Shown here piece after piece: positions 24,622 to 33,330 of a stretch of 64,000 nt of DNA; the first letter of the stretch is position 1, and every line of letters starts with the position of its first letter. This DNA comes from Actinomadura latina NBRC 106108 (GTDB lineage Bacteria; Actinomycetota; Actinomycetes; Streptosporangiales; Streptosporangiaceae): the NCBI RefSeq assembly GCF_001552195.1, contig NZ_BCQS01000012.1:62001-126000 (forward strand), read 5' to 3'. Position numbers and translations under genes: made by a program. The notes under the pieces were generated by a model. That model did no database searches, was not told where the DNA came from, and saw only the letters and a program-made list of their open reading frames with translations.

Positions 24622-25803
24622 ATGACCGGACACCACCCGCAGACCCGCGCCGTCCACCCGCCGGTGATCGTTCCCGAGGGCAGCCGGCCGATGGCCGTCC
24701 CGATCTACCAGGGGCACCTGTTCGCCTTCGACGCCGCCGACGACCTGGCCGCCGCCTTCTCCGGCCCCGACGAGGCGTTCTTCTACGCCCGCATGGGCAA
24801 CCCGACCGTCCGCTCGCTGGAGCGGGCCGTCACCGAACTCGAAGGCGGCGCCGGGGCGCTCGCCACCGCGTCCGGCATGGGCGCCATCAACGCGGTGCTG
24901 ATGGGCCTCCTCCGCGGCGGCGACCACGTCATCGCGCAGACCGCCCTCTACGGCGGCACCTACGCGCTCCTCAACGACCTCGCCGACCGCTGGGGGGTCG
25001 ACGTCACCTTCATCGCGGGCGACGACCCGGCCGAGGTGCGCGACGCCCTGCGCCCCACCACCCGCATCCTCTACCTGGAGACGGTCGCCAACCCGACGAC
25101 CCACGTCACGGACCTGCCCGCCCTCACCGCCGCCGTCCGCGGCAGGGACGTGCTGACCGTCGTCGACAACACCTTCGCGCCGCTCCTCTGCAAGCCCATC
25201 GAGCACGGCGTCGACATCGTCGTCCACTCGACGACCAAGTATCTCAGCGGGCACGGGGACGTCATCGGCGGCGTCGCCGTCTTCGCCGACCCGGACGTCC
25301 ACCACCGCGTCTGGCACCACGCCCTCGACCTCGGCTGCAGCGCCGACGCGTTCGCCGCCTGGCTGACCGTGCGCGGCCTCGCCACGATGCCGATGCGCGT
25401 GGCCCGGCAGAGCGCCTCGGCCCTCGACCTGGCCCGCCGCCTCGCCGGGCACCCGTCCGTCACCCGCGTCCACTACCCGGGCCTGCCGGATCACCCGCAG
25501 CACGAGGTCGCCCGCCGCCTCCTCCCGGACGGCGCCGGCGGCGTCCTCGCCTTCGAGCTGGCCGGCGGCCGGGACGCGGGCCGGGTCTTCTCCGAGGCGG
25601 TCGAGCTGATCTCCCTCGGCCCGTCCCTGGGCAACATCGCCACCCTGGTGATGCACCCGGCGAGCACGTCCCACCGGCAGATGGACGCCGCGTCCCTGGC
25701 CGCCGCGGGCATAGCCGAGGGCCTCGTCCGCCTCTCGGTCGGTCTGGAGCACCCCGACGACCTCTGGGCCGACATAGCCCAGGCCGTGGCGAAGGCGACC
25801 TGA
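24622..25803 (+). CDS. Cys/Met-metabolism PLP-dependent enzyme (transsulfuration family)
   Basis: This 393-residue enzyme belongs to the family that includes cystathionine gamma-synthase, cystathionine beta/gamma-lyase and methionine gamma-lyase. The PLP lysine is Lys206 in HSTTKYLSGHGDVIGG. Other family marks are YARMGNPTVRSLE, the Tyr of ALYGGT and the C-terminal SVGLEHPDDL. The exact reaction cannot be fixed from sequence alone. The ATG at 24622 has GGAG just upstream. An in-frame extension to 24421 is low-complexity and not supported. The gene is followed by a strong hairpin. Confidence 0.9.
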   Translation: MTGHHPQTRAVHPPVIVPEGSRPMAVPIYQGHLFAFDAADDLAAAFSGPDEAFFYARMGNPTVRSLERAVTELEGGAGALATASGMGAINAVLMGLLRGGDHVIAQTALYGGTYALLNDLADRWGVDVTFIAGDDPAEVRDALRPTTRILYLETVANPTTHVTDLPALTAAVRGRDVLTVVDNTFAPLLCKPIEHGVDIVVHSTTKYLSGHGDVIGGVAVFADPDVHHRVWHHALDLGCSADAFAAWLTVRGLATMPMRVARQSASALDLARRLAGHPSVTRVHYPGLPDHPQHEVARRLLPDGAGGVLAFELAGGRDAGRVFSEAVELISLGPSLGNIATLVMHPASTSHRQMDAASLAAAGIAEGLVRLSVGLEHPDDLWADIAQAVAKAT

Positions 25804-25831
25804 CCCGGCCGCCCGCATGCGCGCGGCCGGG
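25804..25831. terminator. Bidirectional terminator
   Basis: Arms CCCGGCCGC (25804-25812) and GCGGCCGGG (25823-25831) with a 10-base loop start directly after the TGA of the PLP-enzyme gene and seven bases before the end of the convergent AAA gene. Confidence 0.65.
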
Positions 25832-25837
25832 CGCCGC

Positions 25838-27001
25838 TCAGAGGTAGAAGCCGGTCGCCGCGGTCGGCGCGGCCTGGTTCTCGGGACGCTTCTCGCCCTT
25901 GCGGAGGGCGGCCAGCTCGGCGAGGGTGGCGCCGTCGGGGGTGATCTCCGCGGGTGCGACGCCGGTGCCGTCCAGCCAGGTCAGCGCCTCGGCGCGGCTG
26001 AGGCGGCCCACCTCGATCTGGGCCAGGCAGCGGCCGGGGCGGACGACGGCCGGGTGCAGCGTGGCGAGGTCCTCGTTGGTGGTGATGGCCACGAGGACGT
26101 CCCGGCCCTGGCCGAGCATCCCGTCGGTGAGGTTGAGCAGGCGGGACAGGCCCTGGCCCGTCGACTGCTTGGCCTCGCCGCGGATCAGCTCGTCGCAGTC
26201 CTCCAGGATCAGCAGCCGCCAGCGGCGGTTCTCGTCCTCGTCGTCGCCGACCGCCACCTCCATGAGGTAGCTGGGCGTGCCGAACAGGGACTCCGGGTCG
26301 AGGACGCAGTCGGCCTGGCACCAGCCGTTCCAGGCGCGGGCGAGGGCGCGCAGCGCGGTGGTCTTGCCGGTGCCGGGCGGGCCGTGCAGGAGCAGCAGCC
26401 GGCCCGCGACCTCGTCGCGGGTGAGACCCATCACCTCGTCGAGCGCCGCGGCGACCGGCGCGGTGTAGTTGCGCCGGATGTCGTCCCAGGAGTCGGCCGT
26501 GATCGCGCGCTCGCTGCGGACGGGGCCGTGCGACCCCATGTGCCAGAAGCCCATCTCGACGCTGGTCTCGTCGGTCTTCGGCGGCTCGGTCGCGTCCCGC
26601 ACCGACGCTTCGAGGATCGCCTCGGCCAGCTCGTCGGTGACGGCGGACACCGCGAGGTAGGCGACGCCGCTCTTCCAGCGGTTCGTCAGCAGCGTCCAGC
26701 CGTCGCCCTCGGCGAGCACCGACTCCTTGCCCTTCTCGTGCGCGACCCGCACGAGGCGGGCGCCGTCCGGGCGCAGCGGCGCGTCGGCCTTGACGTGCTC
26801 CAGCCGCGTCGACCGCGACCAGGGCTGCTCGCCGGACGCGAACGGGCGCAGCGACAGGACGTCCATCACGTCGGCGGGCGAGTTGTTGTCGGACAGGTTG
26901 AAGACCACGGGCAGCGCTGCTTCGGCCCCGGGGTCGGTGATGTTCTCCAGGGGCTCGATCAGATGCAGAACCTCCTGCGGCCTCTCCTGCGACATGGTCA
27001 T
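25838..27001 (-). CDS. AAA ATPase with N-terminal DUF5925-like domain
   Basis: This protein of about 387 residues has an N-terminal half (to about 190) that resembles the DUF5925 region of actinobacterial proteins, and a C-terminal AAA domain. The AAA domain has Walker A GPPGTGKTT (about residues 207-215), Walker B RLLILEDCDE, a sensor-1 region AITTNEDLATLHPAV and the arginine-finger stretch RPGRCLAQIEVG. The fold is that of chaperone-like or proteasome-like unfolding ATPases; the target is unknown. No start has a good ribosome site: the ATG at 27001 is chosen, with GTG at 27016 and ATG at 26995 as alternatives. Confidence 0.82.
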   Translation of the reverse strand: MTMSQERPQEVLHLIEPLENITDPGAEAALPVVFNLSDNNSPADVMDVLSLRPFASGEQPWSRSTRLEHVKADAPLRPDGARLVRVAHEKGKESVLAEGDGWTLLTNRWKSGVAYLAVSAVTDELAEAILEASVRDATEPPKTDETSVEMGFWHMGSHGPVRSERAITADSWDDIRRNYTAPVAAALDEVMGLTRDEVAGRLLLLHGPPGTGKTTALRALARAWNGWCQADCVLDPESLFGTPSYLMEVAVGDDEDENRRWRLLILEDCDELIRGEAKQSTGQGLSRLLNLTDGMLGQGRDVLVAITTNEDLATLHPAVVRPGRCLAQIEVGRLSRAEALTWLDGTGVAPAEITPDGATLAELAALRKGEKRPENQAAPTAATGFYL

Positions 27002-27043
27002 GCCAAGAATGATCACGCGGTGCGCCGGGCGGCGTCCAGCGAA

Positions 27044-27832
27044 TTACGCGCCGCCGGACTCCCTGGCCTCGCGGGCCGCCTCGCGGGCCGCCTTGCGGGC
27101 CTCGGCCTCCTCCAGGTCGAGCTTCTCCGCCTCTTCGGGGGTCGGCGCCGTGCCGCCGAGGTAGGCGGGCTGCCACCAGGTCTCGTCCGAGCGCGGGACG
27201 TCGGGGTACTCGCGCTGCGCCTTCTCCAGGAGCTCCGCCATGCGCGCGCGGAGTTCCTGGGTGACGGCCTCGTAGTCGTCGCCGCGCTTGGGGTACATCG
27301 GCTCGCCGACGAGGATCGTCACCGGGACGTTGCGCTGCAGCAGCCGCCGCTTGCGGCCCTTCGTCCACATCCGCTGCGGGCCCCAGAGCGCGACCGGGAC
27401 CAGCGGCACCTTGGCCGCGACCGCCATCCGCACCGCGCCGCTCTTGATGCCCTTCACCGTGAACGACCGGCTGATCGTCGCCTCCGCGAACACCCCGACG
27501 ATCTCGCCGCTCTTCAGCGCCTTCAGCGCGGCGGCGTAGGACGAGGCGCCCGCGTTCCGGTCGACCGGGATGTGGTGCATCCCGCGCATGAGCGGCCCGG
27601 CGATCCGGTTGTCGAAGATCTCCTTCTTCGCCATGAACCGCACCAGCCGCTTGCCGGGGTGGGCGGCGAGGCCGGCGAAGATGAAGTCGAGGTAGCTCAC
27701 GTGGTTGCTGACGAGCACCGCTCCGCCGGTACTGGGGATGTGGTCGGTCCCCTCCAGACGGAACTTGATGTTCAGGGCCTTGAACACACCGACGGCCGTC
27801 TTGATCACCGGTGGGTACACGAGTTCGCGCAT
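27044..27832 (-). CDS. plsC: 1-acyl-glycerol-3-phosphate acyltransferase (PlsC family)
   Basis: This 262-residue enzyme adds a second acyl chain to lysophosphatidic acid, or acts in a related lipid acylation. The HX4D motif is NHVSYLD (residues 43-49, His44 and Asp49). The second motif, normally FPEGTRS, reads FAEATIS (115-121), so the usual Gly and Arg are missing; this weakens substrate prediction. A membrane-associated hydrophobic stretch lies before the first motif. The C terminus is a charged Glu/Ala/Arg helix. The ATG at 27832 has no strong ribosome site. Confidence 0.85.
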   Translation of the reverse strand: MRELVYPPVIKTAVGVFKALNIKFRLEGTDHIPSTGGAVLVSNHVSYLDFIFAGLAAHPGKRLVRFMAKKEIFDNRIAGPLMRGMHHIPVDRNAGASSYAAALKALKSGEIVGVFAEATISRSFTVKGIKSGAVRMAVAAKVPLVPVALWGPQRMWTKGRKRRLLQRNVPVTILVGEPMYPKRGDDYEAVTQELRARMAELLEKAQREYPDVPRSDETWWQPAYLGGTAPTPEEAEKLDLEEAEARKAAREAAREARESGGA

Positions 27833-27967
27833 GTAGGCACCGTACTTGAGCCGCTCATGATCAGCGAGTGTGCGGCGGGGATCGCGATGGATCACACAAC
27901 GGGCCCGAACTCTGAGAAGGTTGGATAGTGACGTGATCCGCCGACGGCTGAGGGAGGATGAGCTTTG

Positions 27968-28825
27968 ATGGAACCGTTGGACGCGGCGGCGGACGTGCAC
28001 GCGCTCATCCGCGACGTGCTGCCCGCCCTGGCGCCCAGCGCCTGGTTCGACCCGGGCACGTCCGAGGTGGTGCTGCCCGTCGGCCGGTCCGAGGCGCGCG
28101 CCTCCAGCTGGACGGTGCTGGAGCGGTGCGCCCGCGAGCCGCGCTCAGTATGGCCCCAGGTGGTGGACGAGTGGGTCCGCGAGGTCGGCGACCGCGCGTT
28201 CCTCGCGATCGGTGAGATGGAGCTGTTCGGCGACGTCCGGGAACTGCTGCGGCTGCGCATCGTGCCCAAGCTCGCGCCCCACGACCGGGAGGGCCTCGTC
28301 GTCGTCCCCGCCGGCGACCACTTCGACGCGATGGTGATGATCGAGCATCCGCGGTACGGCGGACCGCTCACCAAGGCCCGTGCGGGGCTCCTCGGCCTGC
28401 ACAAGCTCGGCTATGTGATGACGAACACCCACGACCGGGAGCTGGCGGACGTCTCCGTCCACGACCAGCCGCTCCTGCCGGGACGTGACGTCCGCGTGGT
28501 GAACAAGCCCGGCAGCCGGTACGTGTCGGCGCTGCTCAGCGAGGTCGACCAGTTCCTTCCGTGGCCGAACGAGCACGGCGCCCTGGTCGGCGTCCCGTGC
28601 CACAGCACGCTGCTGCTGTATCCGATCATGTCCACGGCCGTCCGGGACGTGCTGCCGGTGTTCGCGGACGTGACGCGCGAGATGTACGACCTCGCCGACG
28701 ACCCGTGCGCGCCCGGCGTCTACTGGAGCCACGGCGAGCGCCGGCTGACCCCGCTCCCCGCCGACGCCCCCACGGAGGGCACCGGCGAGTTCGCCACCCT
28801 CCTGCGCCACCTCCCCGAAGAGTAG
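27968..28825 (+). CDS. Hypothetical protein
   Basis: The 285-residue soluble protein has no signal peptide and no membrane segment, and I do not recognise the family. Notable stretches are VMIEHPRYGGPLTKARAGLL, VHDQPLLPGRDVRVVNKPG and a Pro-rich C terminus. The pattern of a Trp-rich N-terminal half and a central domain is typical of conserved actinobacterial proteins of unknown function. The ATG at 27968 follows GGGAGG by ten bases. It is divergent from plsC and convergent with ung; a short hairpin (GGGGGTCGCCCCC near 28860) separates it from ung. Confidence 0.7.
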   Translation: MEPLDAAADVHALIRDVLPALAPSAWFDPGTSEVVLPVGRSEARASSWTVLERCAREPRSVWPQVVDEWVREVGDRAFLAIGEMELFGDVRELLRLRIVPKLAPHDREGLVVVPAGDHFDAMVMIEHPRYGGPLTKARAGLLGLHKLGYVMTNTHDRELADVSVHDQPLLPGRDVRVVNKPGSRYVSALLSEVDQFLPWPNEHGALVGVPCHSTLLLYPIMSTAVRDVLPVFADVTREMYDLADDPCAPGVYWSHGERRLTPLPADAPTEGTGEFATLLRHLPEE

Positions 28826-28877
28826 ACCTCAGCCCACTGCGTCGCTGACGGGGGTTCCAGGGGGTCGCCCCCGGGGG

Positions 28878-29555
28878 CTAGGGGAGCTTCCAGTCGACCG
28901 GGCTCGCGCCCTGCTGTTCGAGGAGCTGGTTGGCCCGGGAGAACGGGCGGGAGCCGAAGAAGCCGCGGTCGGCCGAGTAGGGGCTCGGGTGCGGGGACTC
29001 GATGCAGGGGACGCCGCCGAGCATCGGCTTGAGGTTGCGGGCGTCCCGTCCCCACAGGATGGCGACGAGGGGGCGGCCGCGTGCGGCGAGGGCGCGGATG
29101 GCCTGCTCGGTCACCTCTTCCCAGCCCTTGCCCCGGTGCGAGCCGGAGTTGCCGGGCATGACGGTCAGCGACCTGTTGAGCAGGCAGACGCCCTGTTCCG
29201 TCCACGGGGTGAGGTCGCCGTTGGACGGCTCGGGGTGGCCGAGGTCGCTGCAGTACTCGCGGAAGATGTTGATGAGGCTCGCGGGCAGCGGCCGGACGTC
29301 GGGGGCGACGGAGAAGCTGAGGCCGACCGGGTGCCCCGGCGTCGGGTAGGGGTCCTGGCCGACGATGAGGACGCGGACGTCGTCGAACGGCTGGGTGAAC
29401 GCGCGCAGGATGTGGTTCCCGGCGGGCAGGTAGCGGCGGCCGGCGGCGACCTCGGCGCGCAGCCAGTCGCCCGCGGCGGCGATCGTCCCGGCGACCGGCT
29501 GCAGCGCGGTGGCCCACCCCGCTTCGACGATCTCCGCGAGTGGTCGTGCGGTCAT
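28878..29555 (-). CDS. ung: Uracil-DNA glycosylase, family 1
   Basis: This 225-residue DNA-repair enzyme removes uracil from DNA. The water-activating motif VGQDPYP is at residues 65-71, and the substrate loop HPSPYS (about 186-191), which inserts into the minor groove, is near the C terminus. Length and motifs match the Ung family. The ATG at 29555 is preceded by a possible -10 (TAGGGT on the minus strand) eight bases upstream, so the mRNA may be nearly leaderless. A longer in-frame extension to 29771 is not supported. Confidence 0.95.
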   Translation of the reverse strand: MTARPLAEIVEAGWATALQPVAGTIAAAGDWLRAEVAAGRRYLPAGNHILRAFTQPFDDVRVLIVGQDPYPTPGHPVGLSFSVAPDVRPLPASLINIFREYCSDLGHPEPSNGDLTPWTEQGVCLLNRSLTVMPGNSGSHRGKGWEEVTEQAIRALAARGRPLVAILWGRDARNLKPMLGGVPCIESPHPSPYSADRGFFGSRPFSRANQLLEQQGASPVDWKLP

Positions 29556-29824
29556 GGCGCACCACCCTAGTCCGGTGATCACCCCGCTCGCCGGTAACCG
29601 CCGAGTTTCGCTCGGCCGCCCCTTTGTGAAGTGTTTTGTCCGGCAGCGGCCGGGGCCGGTGAAAATCTTGTCCAGCCGCCCCCCAAAACGTCGCATGAAC
29701 TGGGTGAAACACCCCGTTAAATCCCTGTTGCTTCCTTCCGGCCCGCGTTGACCTGGCGCCGCCGAGCGCATACCTCCTAGAGAGGCAGGGCAGGCGACAA
29801 AGGACGAGCGGACGGGACGAGAGC

Positions 29825-31270
29825 ATGAGCCAGCTGACCACCGTGGACGCCACCTTCCTCCACGCCGAGACCGACACCACCCATGCCCATATCGCCGGGC
29901 TGGGCATCGTCGACGCCGGGTCGTGCCCCGGCGGCCGGCTCACCGTCCCGCTCGTCGCCGAGCTGATCCGCGACCGCGCGCACCTCGCGGCCCGCCCGCT
30001 GCGGCGGCGGCTCGTCCAGGTGCCGCTCGGCCTGGACAACCCCTACTGGGAGGACGATCCGGACTTCGCGCCCGAACGGCACATCACCGAGATCGGGCTC
30101 CCCGCGCCCGGCACCGAACGGCAGCTCGCCGACATCGTCGGGATGCTGCACGAGCAGCCGCTCGACCGCACCCGGCCGCTCTGGGAGCTGGTCCTGATCC
30201 AGGGCCTCCAAGGCGGGCTGACCGCCGTCTACGTGAAGGTGCACCACGCCGCCGTCGACGGCGTGATGGCCGCCGAGACGCTCGCCGCGCTGCTCGACCT
30301 GACCCCCGAGTCCCGCGACGTCCCGGCCGACGAGGCCCCGCCCGCCCATGCCCCCGGCGTGCTCGACATGGTCGGCACCGGGCTGCTGCGGGCGGCGCTG
30401 CATCCCGTCCTGTCGGCCGTGTCGATGGTGCGCACCGCCCCCTACCTGGACGAGGTGCCCGGCCTCTCGTCCATCCCCGGGGTGGGGCTCGTGTCGTCGG
30501 CCGTGCAGGGCGCGCTGAACCGGCCGCCCACGCCGCGGGCGCCCCGGGTGAGCGCCCCGCCGACCCCGTTCAACCGGCCGATCGGGCGCCGCCGCTCGGT
30601 CGCCTGCGGGGAACTGCCGCTCGCCGAGATCAAGGAGATCAGGCGGGGCCTCGGCGGCAGCGTGAACGACGTCGTCATGGCGCTGTGCGCGACGGCGCTG
30701 CGGCAGTGGCTCGACAAGCGCGGCGACCTGCCGGACCGCCCGCTGGTCGCGGCCGTCCCCGTGTCGCTGCGGCGCGGCGGGGCGGTGGCCGAGCCGGGCA
30801 ACCAGCTCTCGATCATGACGGCGCCGCTGGCCACGCACGTCCCGGACCCGGCCGAGCGGTACACCGCCGTCCGCGCCGACATGGACCTCGCGAAGCGCCG
30901 CTTCACCCGCTCGTCGGGCGCCTGGGTGCGGGACATGAGCGGCCTGCTGCCCGCGCCGCTCGCCGCCGCCGCCACCCGGCTCGCGCTGCGGGCCGCGCCG
31001 GCGCTGTCGCTGCGCCCGGTCAACCTGATGATCTCGAACGTCCCCGGCCCGCAGATCCCGCTGTACCTGTGCGGGGCGAAGGTGCTCGCCTACTACCCGA
31101 TCTCCGTCGTGACGGACGTGAGCGGCGGCCTGAACATCACCGTCTTCTCCTACAACGGGAAGGTGCACGTCGGCATCGTCGCGTGCCGCGACCTCGTCCC
31201 CGACCCGTCCGAGCTCGTGGACCACCTCGTGGACGCGCTGGACGAGCTGAAGGCGCTCAGCCGCGAGTGA
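29825..31270 (+). CDS. WS/DGAT-family wax ester synthase / diacylglycerol acyltransferase
   Basis: This 481-residue bifunctional acyltransferase makes storage lipid from acyl-CoA. The catalytic motif HHAAVDG (HHxxxDG) is at residues 140-146. The later motifs NDVVMALC (about residue 280) and the N-P-G type [15 protein letters not shown] (about 405) are also present. Start [13 protein letters not shown] is typical. A TTGACC lies about 75 bases upstream without a good -10. The 3' end overlaps the convergent Nudix-like gene by 14 bases. Such enzymes are abundant in lipid-storing actinobacteria. Confidence 0.92.
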   Translation: MSQLTTVDATFLHAETDTTHAHIAGLGIVDAGSCPGGRLTVPLVAELIRDRAHLAARPLRRRLVQVPLGLDNPYWEDDPDFAPERHITEIGLPAPGTERQLADIVGMLHEQPLDRTRPLWELVLIQGLQGGLTAVYVKVHHAAVDGVMAAETLAALLDLTPESRDVPADEAPPAHAPGVLDMVGTGLLRAALHPVLSAVSMVRTAPYLDEVPGLSSIPGVGLVSSAVQGALNRPPTPRAPRVSAPPTPFNRPIGRRRSVACGELPLAEIKEIRRGLGGSVNDVVMALCATALRQWLDKRGDLPDRPLVAAVPVSLRRGGAVAEPGNQLSIMTAPLATHVPDPAERYTAVRADMDLAKRRFTRSSGAWVRDMSGLLPAPLAAAATRLALRAAPALSLRPVNLMISNVPGPQIPLYLCGAKVLAYYPISVVTDVSGGLNITVFSYNGKVHVGIVACRDLVPDPSELVDHLVDALDELKALSRE

Positions 31271-32252
31271 GGCCGAGCGCCTCCCGGTGCCGCCAGGCGA
31301 GCGCCGCCGCGGCGGCGCCGGCCGGCTGCATCGGCCGCGGGACGGTCCCGTCGAACGGCGCCATCGACACCGTGCCCTCCTCGTTGACGGCGACCAGGCC
31401 GCCGAAGAGGTCGCCGAACAGGTCGTCGTCGATGACGACGGCCGTGAGCAGATCGAGCGCGAACGTCAGCGGGTCGACGCCGAGCCCGAGGAAGTGCGCC
31501 CGCAGGCGGCCTTCCGCGCGGGCGGCGGTCATCGCCCGGTGGAAGGCCCATTCCTCCTGGACGAAGCCGTCGCCGTAGTCCTCGTCCGTCCCGAGGAACT
31601 CCTCGGCGTACTCGCGCACCATGCACTGCCACAGGTCGGGTGCTTCATCGCGGAGCGGCTGGAAGACCCCGACCGGCATCACCTGGTGGAGCCCGCCGGC
31701 ATGCGCGACCTTCGCCGGGTCGCGCCAGTGCAGGACGTACAGGCCGGACGTCGTCACGGTCACCGTCGTGACCGCGCACAGGGCGGGCCGGCGGGCGAGG
31801 TCGCACGGGTCGCCGATGCGGGTGCGCAGCGGCAGTCCGTCCGTCCCGGCCGCCAGCTCGTGCGCGACGGACTCGCCGACGTTCACGCCGTCGAAGTAGC
31901 GCGCGGGCCCGAGGCGCAGGGCGGGCGGCCGGGCTTCGAGGAGCCGGTAGGACGGACGGTCCTCGAAGACCTTCGGCGGCGCGAGCGCGGCCATGGCCTC
32001 GGCATATGTCCGGTACCCGCCGGGCAGCCCGTCCGGCGGATCGGCGACGGCGGGCGGGGCCGGCCGGTCGTCCCATTCCAGCCGGATGTCGCCCAGCGGG
32101 ACCGGCATGCCGGGAATCCAGTCGTCTCGGCAGAGCAGCGGCGTCCCCGCGACGCGCGGCACGCCCGGGTAGAGCCCGCTCGCGACCTCGCCGAGCCGCG
32201 CTCGGGCGCCGTTCAGCGCCGCCCGCCCCGCGCCCCACTCCCGCTCATCCAT
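31257..32252 (-). CDS. Hypothetical protein with Nudix-like motif
   Basis: The family of this 331-residue soluble protein is not securely recognised. The central stretch HVVAHAGGLHQ-type then MPVGVFQPL, followed about 30 residues on by REYAEEFLG, looks like a Nudix domain with a degenerate REUXEE box (REYAEEF), as seen in some actinobacterial regulator-like proteins. The N-terminal half has no clear domain. The ATG at 32252 has GGGAGGG upstream. It is downstream of the thioredoxin-reductase-like gene on the same strand, separated by a long inverted repeat. Enzyme activity is uncertain. Confidence 0.65.
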   Translation of the reverse strand: MDEREWGAGRAALNGARARLGEVASGLYPGVPRVAGTPLLCRDDWIPGMPVPLGDIRLEWDDRPAPPAVADPPDGLPGGYRTYAEAMAALAPPKVFEDRPSYRLLEARPPALRLGPARYFDGVNVGESVAHELAAGTDGLPLRTRIGDPCDLARRPALCAVTTVTVTTSGLYVLHWRDPAKVAHAGGLHQVMPVGVFQPLRDEAPDLWQCMVREYAEEFLGTDEDYGDGFVQEEWAFHRAMTAARAEGRLRAHFLGLGVDPLTFALDLLTAVVIDDDLFGDLFGGLVAVNEEGTVSMAPFDGTVPRPMQPAGAAAAALAWRHREALGLTRG

Positions 32253-32273
32253 CGCCCCACCCTCCCACCCGAC

Positions 32274-32335
32274 GTTGAGCTGCGGCATGTTGCTGTTTTC
32301 CGGCCGGTGATAACAACAACATGCCGCAGATCAAC
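32274..32335. repeat. 22-bp inverted repeat between two leftward genes
   Basis: Arms at 32274-32295 and 32314-32335 match at 20 of 22 positions, core CTGCGGCATGTTG / CAACATGCCGCAG, with an 18-base loop. The right arm contains the TGA stop (32331-32333) of the flavoprotein gene. It could be a terminator, an attenuator before the next gene, or a repressor site. It has no T-run. Confidence 0.7.
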
Positions 32336-33266
32336 GGGGGCTCTGGGCGGCGGCGAGCTTGTCCCGCACGTCGGCCTCGATGAGGTCGGCGTTGACCATC
32401 GCGGCGGCCATGGAGCCGGCCGAGGCCGCCATGATGACCTGGCCGGCGGGGAAGGCGACGTTGCCCGCCGCCCACACGCCGGGGACGCTGGTCCGTCCGG
32501 TCTCGTCCACCTTCACGAAGCCGTCGTCGCCGAACTCGCAGCCGAGGTCGGTCAGCGGGCCGTCCTTGGCGACCCATGTCGGAGCCACGAAGACGGCGTC
32601 GCAGGGGAGGACGGAGCCGTCCGCCAGCTCGAACCCGGTGACGCGGTCGTTCTCGACGACGAGGCGCCGCGCCTCGCCTTCCACGACGCGGACGCCGCGC
32701 GCGTCCAGGCGGGCCGCGTCGTCGCCGGCGGGGGCCTTCGCCGCGAGGAACGTCACGTCCGGCGACCACTGCCGCAGCAGCGACGCCTGGTGGACGGAGT
32801 TCGGCGATGTGGCCGGCACGACGATCCGCTGGTCGCGGACCTCCCAGCCGTGGCAGTACGGGCACATCTGCACCTCGCGGCCCCAGCGGTCCTGGAGGCC
32901 CGGAATGTCCGGCAGGACGTCGGTCACCCCGGTGGTGACCAGCAGCCGGCGCCCGCGCAGGGTGCTCCCGTCGGCGAGGGTGACGGTGAAGCCCGCGGCG
33001 ACGTCGCCGGCGGCGTGCTCGACCGTTCCGGAGACGATCTCGCCGCCGTAGCCGCGCACCTCGGTGCGGCCGGTCTCCAGCAGCAGGGCGGGCGGCATGC
33101 CGTCCCGCGTGAGGAACCCCTGCATGTGCTCGGCCGTCGCGTTGCGGGGCTCGCCGGCGTCCACCACGGTGACGCCGCGGCGGGCCCGGGACAGGACGAG
33201 CGCGGCGCTCAGCCCGGCCGGCCCGCCCCCGATGATCAGTACGTCTCGTTCGCTGTTGTCAGCCAT
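32331..33266 (-). CDS. Thioredoxin-reductase-like FAD-dependent oxidoreductase
   Basis: This 311-residue flavoprotein of the low-molecular-weight thioredoxin-reductase family has the FAD motif GGGPAGLSAA at about residues 13-22, the redox pair CPYC in MCPYCHGWE (about residue 135) and a C-terminal FAD motif (VWAAGNVA). The usual NADPH-binding GGGDSA motif after the CxxC is missing: the stretch reads VVPATSPNSVHQAS, so the electron donor may differ. It is divergent from an XRE-cupin regulator that probably controls it. Confidence 0.85.
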   Translation of the reverse strand: MADNSERDVLIIGGGPAGLSAALVLSRARRGVTVVDAGEPRNATAEHMQGFLTRDGMPPALLLETGRTEVRGYGGEIVSGTVEHAAGDVAAGFTVTLADGSTLRGRRLLVTTGVTDVLPDIPGLQDRWGREVQMCPYCHGWEVRDQRIVVPATSPNSVHQASLLRQWSPDVTFLAAKAPAGDDAARLDARGVRVVEGEARRLVVENDRVTGFELADGSVLPCDAVFVAPTWVAKDGPLTDLGCEFGDDGFVKVDETGRTSVPGVWAAGNVAFPAGQVIMAASAGSMAAAMVNADLIEADVRDKLAAAQSPR

Positions 33267-33295
33267 GCCGCGAGGATGCGCGACGACCCGTCAGA

Positions 33296-33324
33296 TTGAC
33301 AAACTTGTTTGCCGATCCTGCAAT
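33296..33324 (+). promoter_or_regulatory. Promoter of the XRE-cupin gene, apparently leaderless
   Basis: TTGACA (33296-33301), a 17-base spacer and TGCAAT (33319-33324) form a good housekeeping promoter. The start site is expected six or seven bases on, at or beside the A of the ATG at 33331, so the mRNA would begin at its start codon. Confidence 0.65.
33300..33311. promoter_or_regulatory. Operator overlapping the -35 of the XRE-cupin gene
   Basis: CAAACTTGTTTG is a hyphenated palindrome with 5-bp arms, sitting on the end of the -35 and in the 64-base gap between divergent genes. This placement fits autorepression and control of the flavoprotein gene. Confidence 0.5.
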
Positions 33325-33330
33325 AGAGCC

